Assembly: GCF_902148845.1 (NCBI RefSeq)
Contig: NC_043751.1
Location: 28,620,601-28,684,600, forward strand
Direction of reading: 5' to 3'
Length of the DNA stretch: 64,000 bases
Source: Salarias fasciatus
Taxonomy: Eukaryota; Chordata; Actinopteri; Blenniiformes; Blenniidae
Position numbers and translations under genes: made by a program. The notes below the pieces were generated by a model. The model had not been told where the DNA came from. It worked only from the letters and a program-made list of their open reading frames with translations, and ran no database searches. Of this stretch, positions 52,523 to 64,000 are shown in pieces. The stretch's first letter is position 1. The number at the start of each line of letters is the position of its first letter.

Positions 52523-55500
52523 CCTGCTGGTGTCCGGGCTCCACGCTCAGGCCCTCCGCCTCCTGCTCCTCCCACTCCTCCCCACCTTTCTCGTCCTCCT
52601 CTCTCCCACCACGCGCCGGCTGGACGCCACAGGTTGTCACCACGGCTCAGCCCTCACCTGCCCACCCACGCCACAAATGCAGCTCACGGCCGCTTCTTCT
52701 AATATGGTGGAGACGACCCGCCTCCTCTCCGGCGCGGCGGGGGTGGACGCCCTGGTTTCTGCTGGGGCCAAAACCACCGCTGTTGGGTCTGTGTCCTGTG
52801 GCCAGCCTTTCTGCTTTGTTGTGCTTCACGTCAAAACCTGATCTCTCTCCCACTGTCTGAAAACACAAAACACACGCAGTTAGCCTGGATTAAGCACACA
52901 AGTGAGAGCTTCTCTGTTTTATTTTCTTTTTTTGTTCCGCACAACAGACATTTACAAAGCTTTGGTATCGTAGTGAGAGGATTTGTTTTGTGATGAGGGA
53001 TTGGCACACCTTTCACTGAATCTCAAGTTTTCATAAAGTCCAGATGTAGTCATTCATAAACGTGAATAGCAGAATATCCGGGGGCTACCACACTGACACG
53101 GAACATCTTGAGTCTCTCTAATCTGTCAGCTAAAAGGGATAAGAGCATTTGATCTAGCAAGGAGGGCCGAACTGAAAATTAGGAGCTTATCTGTGTTCTT
53201 TTTATGCATTTTCTATCCAGCAATTACTAAGAATTGATAAAGAGAACTGAAAGAGGGATGAAAAACCCTCTGATGAATTTCCTTTGATTCTGGACTTACA
53301 GCAGTTTGTATCAAGAAGTATTAAAGATGATGCAATTTTTCCCAGAAACGGTCCACAAACATTGAGCTCCTGTTTTCCGTGACTATGTCCTGTTTTGTCC
53401 TTTCTTTTCCTGCCTTTTCCCTTCCTGACTTCCCTCTTCCCTCAGCTCCCTAATTAATCTCTCTCTTAATCTCTCCACCTCCATTCTCGTCTCTATTTTT
53501 ACCACTGTAAAGCTTCACTCTGTCCTTGCCTGTCTTCCCCGTTGACTGTAACTGAAACAATCAGTTTTTTTCCTTGTCCGTCCTTTTTGATTTGGACGTT
53601 GTATCCTTAGGGATACTTTCATATCAAAGTGTCTTTATTTTTTTGTTTCTAAACTCTGTCTTTTCCAATGCTGGAGCCTACCACACATTCTACACATGCC
53701 TTTCACTGAGCCCCTTTCTGAGAAACTCTCTTTCAGCTCCATTGACACACTGTAGTGACCCTGCCAAAACACAGAGAAGAGTGTCTCACCCCAAAGCCAC
53801 CTCCGGCTTCCCCCAAAACTGCACATAAGAGTTCGCACAGCACAAGCCTCATGAGGCGGCTTAGAGAAAAAATATTTCTTTTAACACATCACAGAGACGT
53901 AGCGGTGGGGAACAGCAGTCTTACCTCTGTCGATGCATCCCACAGGCAGGATCAAGCTGTCCACTTTCCTTTCACTTCAACAATGCATGCAGCACTGGTA
54001 GCCAAGCGAGAGCGATCTGAGAGAGCCAGCCGCCACTCAGGGGCCGTTGCACAAACACCAGCATTGTCCTGCAGCCTAAGTCCCTCCCTCTCCCGGTGAC
54101 TCTCTGTAGACACAACCCCAGCAACTTAGATCTGCACTAAAACAACTCTGCATCAGCTCTTTCTTGAGAATTATAGCATATGCATGACAAATACTGCACA
54201 GTTATGACCAGTGTGTTTTATTTTGTAATACTATAAAAAGAAGAAGGAAGAATTCTCCCATCAGTAATGAGCTCCCTATTCAACATCCCTAGTATTACAT
54301 AATGCCTCCACACTCGCTTAATGCCGGAAATGTTCACAGACTTCCAATTACTACTGGTAGTAGAGTATCCAGTGTTGTGTTTGGAAAGAATATAAAGATT
54401 GAAATGAAGTACAAACTATTATGTAAGGACATCCACATACACAAAAGGAACATGTGACCACTGCAGTAACTACTCATTACCCTTAAACTATGTTTTTCAC
54501 GGGGATCGATTGACATATATATTGATCTTGATGGAAAAGCAATTACCATCAATGACCCTTTCACTTGTCAGCAGTGAAAAACCATCAGCACAGATCGTAG
54601 TTTCTTACATGGGTTAATAATTAATACTTTATTTAGATAGTTCTTTACCATTGTGTGCGATGGGGATGGAAAACTGTTTTTGCCCTCGATGTTGGTGACG
54701 CCGTAGCATGAACCTGACTTTAAAAAAAAATTCTGTTTCAAAATTCCCAATATATCAAAATATGACCTGACAGTGATAAAGATATGAGATATCACTTCGA
54801 CCTGAGTGATCTTCAGACTGTGGAAAAGTGCATCCACTCCAGATATTAAGAATTAGATGGAATCAGCATTAGAGATCGTATCATGTGAACACGTGCTGGC
54901 GAAGATCAATAATGATGCTGAGAACTTTAAGAGGTCATGGGACTGCTTTCTTGTTTGTTGCACTGCTGTGACACTGTGGTGATCGAATGGACCGTATTGA
55001 TACCAGCATAATTGTTGAATATCTATTTTGGTTGTATGACATGTCACAGGTCTTGTAATTAAAGGTAATACTGTCTGTTTATATATGTTTAAATAAACAC
55101 TGTAATGATAAAAAAAATCATTTCTATTTTCATGCAGAGATTTTATTAGCAGATGTATTTATTTCGAGCCATTTTTTGTCCCATTCCGTGTAGAGCTTGA
55201 TCTTTATAATGTTGCTCGGTCTGACTTTTGCCAACAGCAAATTTTCAAGCTGTTTGCACTGGACTCAAAGTTGTAAATTGTCTTTAGTTACCAGGTGTAA
55301 ACCTGCTCTTAATACTTTTGGTTCTTGACAGATTAAAATTTCAAACATATTTGAAGTTGTATCCTGCCATTATTTCCTGTACACTATTACACTGTTTCAC
55401 TGAAATTATGCTGCCAAAGAAACAGCTTTTTTCCAAGTTGTATTGTTTCCAGCATTTATTGCAGCATCGGTTGTACTGTGAAACAATGGGGATGAGCTTA

Positions 55501-56500
55501 ATGTTATAACATGGAAACCAGAGTGAAAGTTTTTGTGTGTTGGAGCACAAGACTTCCCTCCCAGCGGGATTCATTCAGGTGATGTGTGTACTGTGCATTA
55601 TGTGTCATATGCATATGTGCATGTGTCTCTGCATCAGGATGAGGAACAAACCTGGACACTCAACACTGCCTCAAACGGGTCCTGCAAACCTGGGGACATT
55701 CTGAACATTGGACAATTCAAAGTGTTCCTCTTGCGCCATCTTTAGGCCAAAGTGCGACATTGCAGACAATTTTTTTCACGTTTGCACTCTGAGTAAATTT
55801 TTCAAAAATCTCTTATACTGATAAATGCTGACGCTGTGAGATAAGCATTTCACTTCCTGCATTTCCTCTTGCAGCAAATAAGAACTCAAAAAAGTTGAGT
55901 TGTGCAAGAGGTTGCGCAGTGTATACTGAAAAGTGTGTGTTCCCACACTGTCGCCTGCACTGTTTCAAGCATTACGATGGGGGGAGCCCCAGTGTTGTCT
56001 ATTTAAACTACCACTGTAGTGTTGTTTACGAAAGATCAACACACCAGGGAGGTCACTGTATCTCTTGATAAAGATCTGAGTGATACTTCAGGGGATTTTC
56101 AAATATGGTCATTAAAGTAAATTAAGTGTGATGGAAAAAAAATAAAATAAAACTAAGCAATGAGCAACTCGCCCCTTTACTCAGCAATAAGAACGAAAAA
56201 AAATGTACCAAATAGTGATTACTAAATTCGGGATGAAATCAAACTTTTCCTGACTCATGCCTGCTTTTACTGTAGTTTTCACTCATTTATCGGTCACAGT
56301 AGTTCCCTTTAAACACCGGGCGCATTGTTATGGAGATGGGTGATTTTGAAAATATACCTTTTGCCAAAACAATAAATATAAAACAAAAATGTCAAGCGTC
56401 GACTGGAATTATTTATTATTAGTGTAAATAATTATATTTTGATAGTGTATGGATGATTTGTATTGAAATATTGCCCTAAACATCGCGCTAGGTAATCTAG
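52523..56500. other. slc25a18-cecr2 head-to-head spacer
   Basis: No coding exon. A donor-like CAGAG|GTAAGA on the minus strand (exon end 53925) could close a non-coding slc25a18 first exon of about 150 bp. The stretch 52.6-52.85 kb is GC-richer and may be further 5'UTR. From about 54.1 to 56.4 kb the DNA is AT-rich and shows nothing I recognise on either strand. Confidence 0.4.
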
Positions 56501-56730
56501 ACCACCCCATTTTGTGACGGAATGGTATGACCCTCCCCATCTGTTCAGCTCCGGTGAGACTCTGATTGAAACAGATTGTAACGCTCCCCGGATCGCAATG
56601 GCAACTATCCCGACAGGACTGCGGTCACAACTTTTTCCCTCTTTGTAATGTTACGGAGGCGTTATAAGTCGCTGAAGAAACTACTTTCTAATGTGAGAAC
56701 AAAACGCTACACAAGTCTTCCGGCCCGAAA
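56501..56730 (+). promoter_or_regulatory. cecr2 5' region
   Basis: Sequence composition shifts from AT-rich to CpG-bearing at about 56.5 kb and stays so to about 57.3 kb, spanning the first coding exon. CCGGCCCGAAA precedes the start codon directly. No TATA box. Confidence 0.45.
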
Positions 56731-56850
56731 ATGTCCCGGGGATGTACAGTTTCTGTGGAAGAGATCCAGTCCTGGTGGGAAGTCCCCGCCATAGCCCACT
56801 TCTGCTCGCTGTTCAGGACCGCGTTCAACCTTCCCGACTTTGAAATAGAG
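56731..56850 (+). CDS. cecr2: CECR2 histone acetyl-lysine reader, first coding exon (gene continues past the right edge)
   Basis: CECR2 is a bromodomain protein that partners the ISWI ATPase SMARCA1 in the CERF chromatin-remodelling complex and acts in neural-tube closure and gonad development. Only the first exon is present: 40 codons, MSRGCTVSVEEIQ then SWWEVPAIAHFCSLFRTAFN and LPDFEIE, ending at a clean donor (GAG|GTAAAC). The human protein has SWWEVPAIAHFCSLFRTAFR and LPDFEIE in its first 45 residues. The next exon (human ELEAALHRDD...) was looked for through 64000 and not found, so intron 1 exceeds 7.1 kb. The bromodomain is outside the window. Its place next to slc25a18 is as in human. 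Confidence 0.93.
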
Positions 56851-59800
56851 GTAAACTAAAATCACGACTCTCGAAAGTGGCTTGAATGTGTTTGCTTGCG
56901 GAAATGAAAAGTTGTTTGTGTCAGCTTTTTCGTGTGCGGCGTGTGTCTCGCGCAGCCGGTGGAACTAGTTATGCGGTTAACCAGCTTAACGCTGTTCCGT
57001 GAAGTTCTCGTGCTGTACGGTTACTAAGGCAATCCTGTTAGGTAACCACCCAACGAGCTCGTTAGCTAAGCTAAAGTTAGCTGTGGGGGCTAATTGTCGT
57101 TCCGACAAAAGTTTAAAACTGACTGATAGAAACTTCCAGCCGGTCGAGCGGCCAGGTGTATTTTGTACGTGTTGCTGCGCGTGCAGTGATGCTCTCTTGA
57201 ACCGTGGTAACTTTAGAACGGAGCTCCTCTTCCACCATGTGCCTCTCTCGTTTGTTTTCATTTTGCCCGGGGTCGTGTTTATGTTTGCGAGCGACTGTGT
57301 GCCAGATTATTTACCTCCCCTCCGCCCACCCCTCAAAAAATAACTTAATCTGAGGTAGTCTGTTCGGATTACATCATTGAATGGCGTTTATATTCCCATA
57401 AAACATTGTTTGGATTACACTTAACTGGCTAATATTCAGTCTTTTGGGCTGAAGTCGTGCAGTAGTATATTGTTTTGATGTGAGCCGTGCCACCGTGTAT
57501 GTTTTTTCATGTTTTTTCTGTCACATGAAGTTAAGTTCACGGCGTGAGGTTTGAGTTTATTGTCTTGGAAAGCCATCTGGCTTGGGTAGCCATAGGGACG
57601 CAGATGCTGTGGAGGCATTGTTTGCTCGCCCAAGTCCCATATTGCTTCAAAAAACGAGGATTTAAACGTTTGTTTACACAGAAAATCGGCTACAGTACAC
57701 CGCCAAGGTGGAAACCCAGCCTCAACGTGATATCCGACTCAAATTTATTACACCACTATTACATAATTGAACTTTATCACTCGATTCGAGCCGGCTCTTA
57801 TGGTTTGAAAACACTGCAAAGTCAAATATTGCCCCACCATATCAACCCCACACCGGGTTTGATGAAGATGGCTCAGCTTGTCGAGGAATGATGGGACTTT
57901 AAAGAAACTGGTGGGGTCAACATCACGCATCAACAGCCTCCATCAGTCAGCCATCCAGGCAGCCAGCCGCCCATCCCCACCCCCTCCGGGGAGAGAAACA
58001 CGTACGCATCGGGCTTTGTTGTTAAACGAAGTGCGAGCCAGATGGGGGATCGCGTTGCGCCCAGTTTACATGAAAGTTGAAAATGTTGTGCTGCTGCTTG
58101 CTTTGTTCCTTCGGCCCGCCCGGAGACCGGGGCTGTTTGTTTCATTATTACCACGAAGCTAACGAGAAGTTATGTAGATCCAGGGATTTCACAGGTTGAG
58201 CCGTCTAATTTTAACTTTACAAGTGCTCCTGCGGACTAAACGTGGCCCGAGCCTTTCAGCTTGAACAGGAGGATGGTGCTGTTGTAACCCTGGGTGAATG
58301 GTGTCGTTGTATTGAAACACACCACAGAGCAGCTCAGATATCCTGCTACACCCCTCAGATCAATTTAAATAAATGTTTGGATTACAATTTCATACTAATT
58401 GTCTGCAGATGCATTTATAAGAATGGTAATATTTGGTTCTGGATTCAAAGCTAGTTCACTGTATGTGTCCTTAAATGAAAACATAGCACCAGTATGTGTG
58501 CTGAATCTGCAACATTAACTTTTTTTTTAATTATGAGAACTGAAAGTAAACCTCATGTTGCTGAGTGCTCTCTTCTTGTGTGTGTCAGATGCTTTTTTTT
58601 ATCTAACCCCTGTTCATTCTACTGTAACATGACGTTATTCTGAATGCTGGGTCCCATCTTCAACTTGACAAAAACACCAACAGTTTGTTCTGTGTTTTAA
58701 GCTAGTGATTGTTTATTAAACAAAACCTACTTAGAACTCAATGTCTTTATCACAAACTACAGCTAGGAACACATATTGAATATCATTACACTTTTTATTT
58801 ATTCATTTGAATCTTGAGACAGCCATATGGAAAGAGTAATGTCTAGTTATATTTTTTATGCACAGTTTATTTGTTGTGCTTGAATTTTGATAGTGTATAC
58901 ACAAATAAAATCTTTAACAACTCTTCACCTATTCTAACCTGTGAAAATTAATGCTTGTTAGTAGTATATAATCAGAAGTTTTTCTTGGAATTTATTGTTG
59001 AATTAGCCTATTTGTGCTCACATTGTGGGTGATTATTTTCATCTTTTCATGGCATTTTTCAAAGCTCATAGCTGCTCATCTCAAGTCTGTGGAGCACTTA
59101 GCCTTGTGTAAAGGTTGACCTCCGTTTGCACCCTACCATTTAGTATTTAAAGTGAGCTTATGGGTAGATGCCATTTTCACAAATTACAAATAATTATTCT
59201 GACTAAATCAAAACGATTCAACTGTTGGAAATGCGAGCAAAAAGTTACTGCACTTTGAAGATGAGATCCCTAGAAATTCAATTGCTTATCGGCCTGGTTC
59301 ATGTTATTTTGCTACTGTGGTGCTGCAAACTGAAATATTCAGACTGACTTCTGCTGTTTGGACCTTTGGTTCCACTGTGTTTGCTCTCTGAGGACTTTGT
59401 GTTGTCGAAATAAGAGGAAACTTGTCATGCAGACAGGCTTGTTTTGCTTAACGCTACATTGCAGCAACAAGACAAGCTGGCCAGGGCACTCTCGGCAAAT
59501 GTAGGCATTTGGACACATTATCATTTGCCTCTCCCCTCTGTCTGGACTTGTTTTTTTGTCAGGGGTGCTGAAAATTAATGACCCACTTATGGTTGCATAA
59601 ATAACAATTACATTTGACTTTTGGCAAAACATTAAACCTAATTGTGGGTAATTATCTAAAAACGACCCCCCCCCCCCCCTCCTTCATGACGCTTTTCACT
59701 GCGTGTGAGCATTTGATTTTGTGATCTGAGTCAGCTTAACTTGCGATCCTATCCCTGGATATAAGGGTTGAATTACCCAAGTACTAAAGGGGTGGGTGAA

Positions 59801-60075
59801 TAAGGGGGCAGCCAGTCTCTGCAGTGTCATCGGACATGATGGAGTGCGGTGTGTTGAGTGAGCTTACTCAATTCCGTTCTTTACTTTCTTAACCCTATCA
59901 GTCATTCACTGTGGACATAGCTGCCGTTATCCTGTGTCCATCTTTGCTACTGCGTGCCTCCAGTGAGCAGGGGTCAGTATGACCTGAGCACCTCTGCATG
60001 ACACTGCTTTTAGGTATTGATCCGCCCGTCCCATCTTGACAGATCTGTGTTATCCATATCTATTTTCTTTACCCT

Positions 60076-60145
<70 letters not shown>

Positions 60146-60499
60146 CTACAAGCCAGAGTTGCTAACTATATTTAAATGCACGAGGCTTGAATTAGGTTGT
60201 CCTGGGAATGTTCACACTTTGACCAGTTCACCACTTTGTGGCTCTGTTAAGTATTTCCTTTGGAAAAAAAATCTTTCATGCCTCTTTGTAATATGAATGA
60301 CAAGACTGGTCACTGCTGTCCAGAATCCAAAGTCTGTGATCATCTTACAGAATATTGTTCAGGCCTTTGACGATCAACACACGCAGAAAGAAAATAGTGA
60401 AACAACTTTAATTTTTCACAGGTTTTGTTATGTCTCGGATACACCCCCGGAAAACGCGTGGAAATTGAAGTTTTCTCTCTCTGAATTCATATCAGTTTT

Positions 60500-60530
<31 letters not shown>

Positions 60531-62080
60531 GACAAATTAGTTAATGCCAAGGAGACCTTTCATTGACAGCTTACTATTGGATTTTGAGCATCGAAAGTGA
60601 CATATTTTTTATATTTAGTTAGGAGCTGGAATAGATCAGTGTCAAGCCTTTCCACTCTTTCACCTCTAAACACTTGATGAATGTGAAATGTGTGAGAATC
60701 TCATGCTATGAAAATGAATGCAGCCAGCCCTATCCGAACACCTGATACATAAGTTCTGCTCTATGCTGTTGCTGAAACACCTGTTTCTTTTGGTCAAAGT
60801 AGATAGTTCAGTAATAAATCCCACATATGGAATCTCAGTGTTGTGGGGTCCTTGTGAAACGCCCGATACTAACAAACTCTGTGGTCCACTTGGATAGTGC
60901 TGCTGCAGTTCAGCTGTGGCAGCTCTTTTCTTTCTATGGTGCTGGTCAGTGATAATGGAGTCTACCCCCTGTTTCCTTGGCTAGCCTTACAAAACAGCCC
61001 CTTGCGCATTGTTCCTGGGCTGATACACTTCACTGTCACTGGTTTCCACTTTCCTCTGTTACAGGAAGCAAGCTGGAAAGAAAAGGCTGTGTGTATACGT
61101 GTGTGTGGACGAGGGAGTTGAGTGGGAGAGATGGAGAGCTTGAGTGGGAGGGAAAAGGGGAAAAGAGGGGAAGTAGAGAAAAGTGTCCTCGAGATGGAGC
61201 GCAAGACAGCGAGGAAGCAAAAGTGCATTAGTAGGACGTGCACTAAAGGCAGCCCAGGGTCAACATGGCTGTCCACTTTGCCTGGCTTTTTGTCTCTGTG
61301 GCTTATGCCGAGTTTCTTGGCTTCGTATCTGTGAAGTGATGCCTGAAATCCTACAGCCAGCAGACACCGCAGGCTTCTGTTGCTCCATCCTCATTGCCAG
61401 ACATGGTCATCCATGCCAAAGACCTCTGTTCTCGTTCTCTTGTCAGTCCGTGCTCTGCTGGCAGCCTGTTTGGCACTTTGTCATGCCTTTATTTCATGTA
61501 TCTTTATCAGTGGCCTGTCACTGTATTCATGAATTTGATCTTGTATTTTCCATGCTGTGGTTTTTTTTCATCATTGTACAAAATAAATGACATGGTATTG
61601 CTCTTCCAAGTTAATCAATTACTCTCACATGTTTTAGTGTACCTTTTCATCTCCAATTTTTAGTAACTATCACTAGATTCTTGTTAAATTGTGAAACTAT
61701 TGAAAGAAAAAGGTTACGTTGTAGCATTAGATGTTCCAAATCAAATTTTGTTCAATCATTTGAACAATTTTGCAGAAATACTCTGCCACCGTGTCAAAAG
61801 ATTGCAGAGTAGACCTGTTTGTCCTGATTCAAAGAGGTGCAGCACCCAAGCAAGATTCACCTGTCATATGAATTGATTTATATTATCAAAACATTAAGTG
61901 GGTAATTTATCACCACTTGACAGCCTTGTCTTAATTGCCCACACTTCAAGCTGTATTGGTTGCTGTTCCACGTATACAACAGTTACAGCTTTTTAAATAA
62001 TACTTTATATCACTTAGTTTAACTTGTTTTGAACCAGATAGGCTTTTAATGATGATGATTACAGTGTTGCTTCATTATAA
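56851..62080 (+). other. cecr2 intron 1, left part
   Basis: No supported exon. It contains a C homopolymer of about 15 (about 59665-59679), a long CA array (60078-60138), a long T run (about 60501-60530), and a purine-rich stretch at about 61.1-61.2 kb. Open frames in this stretch show no recognisable family. Confidence 0.5.
60078..60138. repeat. (CA)n microsatellite
   Basis: About 30 uninterrupted CA units, the longest dinucleotide array in the window. Confidence 0.97.
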
Positions 62081-62094
62081 ATATTATTATTATA

Positions 62095-62670
62095 TGTTCT
62101 TTATGCATCCTTCTTTACATCCTAGAGAGCCGGGTCCAAACAATGGTCCTGAGGCGCTAAAGGGTAGCTGTTACTTTCTACTTGATTGATAGAACCCTCC
62201 GTAGTATGTGTGCTGTTCCGAGGAGGGCTATCTTCTGGACTTCTTGGACGTTGATGTTGCCAGGGATCTTGTCGGTGTATTTCTCTAATACCTTCTTCAC
62301 AAGTCCAAGAGCTCCGATGACCACTGGTATTGTTGTGGTCTTTGTTCCCCACATCCTATTGATCTCGATTTCCAGGTCCTTGTATTTCGACAGCTTTTCT
62401 GTTACCTTGACAGAGGTGTTGCTTTCAGATGGTATGGCCATGTCTATGAGGATGCATTCCTTCTTCATTTTATGCTTGATGATGATATCTGGCCTATTCG
62501 CTTTGATCTCTCTGTCTGTCTGGATGGGCATGTCCCATAGGATGGTGATCTCGTTGTTCTCGGTGACGGTGTTGGGTTGGTGTTCGTACCACTTATCAGC
62601 TGTCTTCATGTTGTATTCCTTGCAGATCTTCCAGTGCAGGTAGGCTGCCGCTTTGTCGTGTCAGTGGACA
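62095..62670 (-). mobile_element. 5'-truncated LINE with restriction-like endonuclease domain (R4/Dong-like)
   Basis: On the minus strand one open frame (about 62178-62660) encodes the C-terminal end of a non-LTR retrotransposon protein: AAAYLHWKICKEYN, KWYEHQPNTV, ITILWDMPIQTDREI, ANRPDIIIK..CILIDMAIP, KYKDLEIEINRMW, TIPVVIGALG and KIALLGTAHILRRVLS. The PD...ID pair is the PD-(D/E)xK nuclease signature of site-specific LINEs (R2/R4 group). Reverse transcriptase is absent, so only the 3' end was inserted. The copy is bounded by trinucleotide repeats, ATT at about 62082-62094 and TTA at 62671-62692, as expected for Dong-type elements, which insert in TAA repeats. The remaining frame is open, suggesting a young insertion. 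Confidence 0.7.
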
Positions 62671-62692
62671 TATTATTATTATTATTATTATT
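62671..62692. repeat. (TTA)n tract beside the LINE copy
   Basis: Seven TTA units adjoining the 5'-truncated edge of the LINE; a shorter ATT tract lies at its other end (about 62082-62094). Confidence 0.9.
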
Positions 62693-64000
62693 TTTGTTTC
62701 CATATGGTTTGAGTTTGATCGTTTCTTTGGTTTTGCTGTCTGGATGATGGCTCGAAGCAAAGAGCTTCATTGAAGTACATCTACTGATTGTCTTTCGAAC
62801 ACACAAAAAGCTTGTGCTGTGTTCAGTAGGTAGATTTCATCAGAACCCACTCGCTCCACGCCTCTATGATGACTGCCATGGCGAAGGCATGGAGGCAGAG
62901 GGTTCACGACTTCCAGTTATGTCTGTGCATTGAACCAATGATCCAACATTCATACTCACTTCAGGGCCTGATTAGCTGGAGAGTTGTGCAGCACTGTGTA
63001 CTTTTTTTTTTTTTTTTTTTATTGGTAGCCTATATTTGAATTGCTTTGCTTGACACACTCACTTCAACTTCTGACTCTCCTCCATCTCTGTGACCTCTAG
63101 CTTCTGAACAATAAGCAAAACACTGATGTTTGAGGTTTACAGCTATAAACCCACTTTTGTTTATGATGTGTCCATCTCTGCCAGTATGTCTGTTTTCATT
63201 AATCTAAAGTATTTTTTTGCTTTAAAAATTGCTGTGTTTCTCCGTGTAACCTGGCGTTTTTACTCCGTCTTGCCTACAGTCTTCCTGCATAGGTGTTTTC
63301 CCTTCAAATTAAATTTCTTTTGAAGCCAATGTAGGTGTGCACAAACCGTACACCTACCGCGCTTTCCAGTTTGTTTTGTTGCACCGGTTATTGCTAATAG
63401 CTTGAGAAGTTCATGTCATCACGTATTTGCCAACATGACCACACCTAACATCGACGTGAATGGATGTCTTAATAGCCTCTGTGGGTGTGCATCAAATGTC
63501 TCACCAAGCTTTCATCCTTTTACTCTTGACATCAAAATGTGTTCTACCCAGGCATCTTGACGTTAATATCCTGGCGTCCACCTTAAAGCCAGACTGACTT
63601 CCATCTGAGCACATTGTTCAGCTCATATCATTTCTTCATGGTGTTTTTGCATGGGTTAAGCCACAACCCAACCTGTCAGCCACTGAGTCTATTTTTCTCT
63701 ATTTTACATACACAACGGAAGCCACCGGGCACGGAGCATTTCCAAAAGGCAGTGACCTACAGTCACCTCGTGTCCCTGAACACACCCCGCATGGACACAA
63801 AAACGTTCTCTCTGCTGCTGTCCTGGATGTGTTGTTCAAACTGTTAAGCGGTACCAAACAAATCCGCATGTTAGCAGTTTTGTTGCGCATATGATGAGAA
63901 TCTTTTGGAAATGAAGAACTGGTCCTCAGTGAATGAGCTTTTAAGTTTTGAGGTGGCATAAAGGATCTGATTGTAGTACGTTCTGCTCTTTCATGAGATA
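62693..64000 (+). other. cecr2 intron 1, right part to window edge
   Basis: No exon found. A T run of about 20 lies at 63002-63021. Nothing else recognisable. Confidence 0.5.

Overview
This window is vertebrate nuclear DNA, almost certainly from a teleost fish. The genes are split by short GT-AG introns, the proteins read as close orthologues of human genes, and the spacers hold CA/TG microsatellites, hAT DNA-transposon remains, tRNA-type SINEs and LINE 3' ends of kinds common in teleosts. No bacterial, plasmid, CRISPR or phage features were seen.

Layout, left to right. (1) 1-2006, minus: 5' exons of nup205, running off the left edge, head-to-head with (2) agk, plus, 2586-6094, complete. (3) About 6.1-9.8 kb: spacer and probable 3'UTR of dennd11, rich in microsatellites. 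(4) dennd11, minus, 9813-13908, complete. (5) wee2, plus, 16285-20075, complete, with a cell-cycle-type promoter. (6) bid, plus, 21136-23699, complete. (7) bcl2l13, minus, 25898-35693 plus a non-coding first exon near 37.1 kb. (8) 37.3-43.1 kb: a debris-rich spacer with a hAT transposase remnant and decayed exons of an eIF4G-type gene. (9) atp6v1e1, plus, 43137-46757, tail-to-tail with (10) slc25a18, minus, 48386-52522. (11) cecr2, plus: only the first coding exon (56731-56850) is in view, followed by more than 7 kb of intron 1 that carries a LINE fragment with a restriction-like endonuclease domain.

Two blocks that are separate in human are joined here: AGK-DENND11-WEE2 (with NUP205; human 7q33-34) and BID-BCL2L13-ATP6V1E1-SLC25A18-CECR2 (human 22q11.2). 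The genes do not form one pathway. bid and bcl2l13 are both mitochondrial BCL2-family apoptosis or mitophagy proteins; agk and slc25a18 are mitochondrial inner-membrane or intermembrane-space proteins; atp6v1e1 is the V-ATPase stator; wee2 is a Cdk1-inhibitory kinase; dennd11 is a DENN protein; nup205 and cecr2 act at the nuclear pore and on chromatin.

Exon boundaries were placed by hand from splice consensus, reading phase and remembered human protein sequences. Every complete gene closes in frame: agk 423 aa, dennd11 497, wee2 552, bid 194, bcl2l13 534, atp6v1e1 226, slc25a18 328. I found no convincing new biological system. The points most worth a second look are a Bid BH3 core without its Gly-Asp pair, the eIF4G-like relic, and the R4/Dong-like LINE tail set between TAA repeats.
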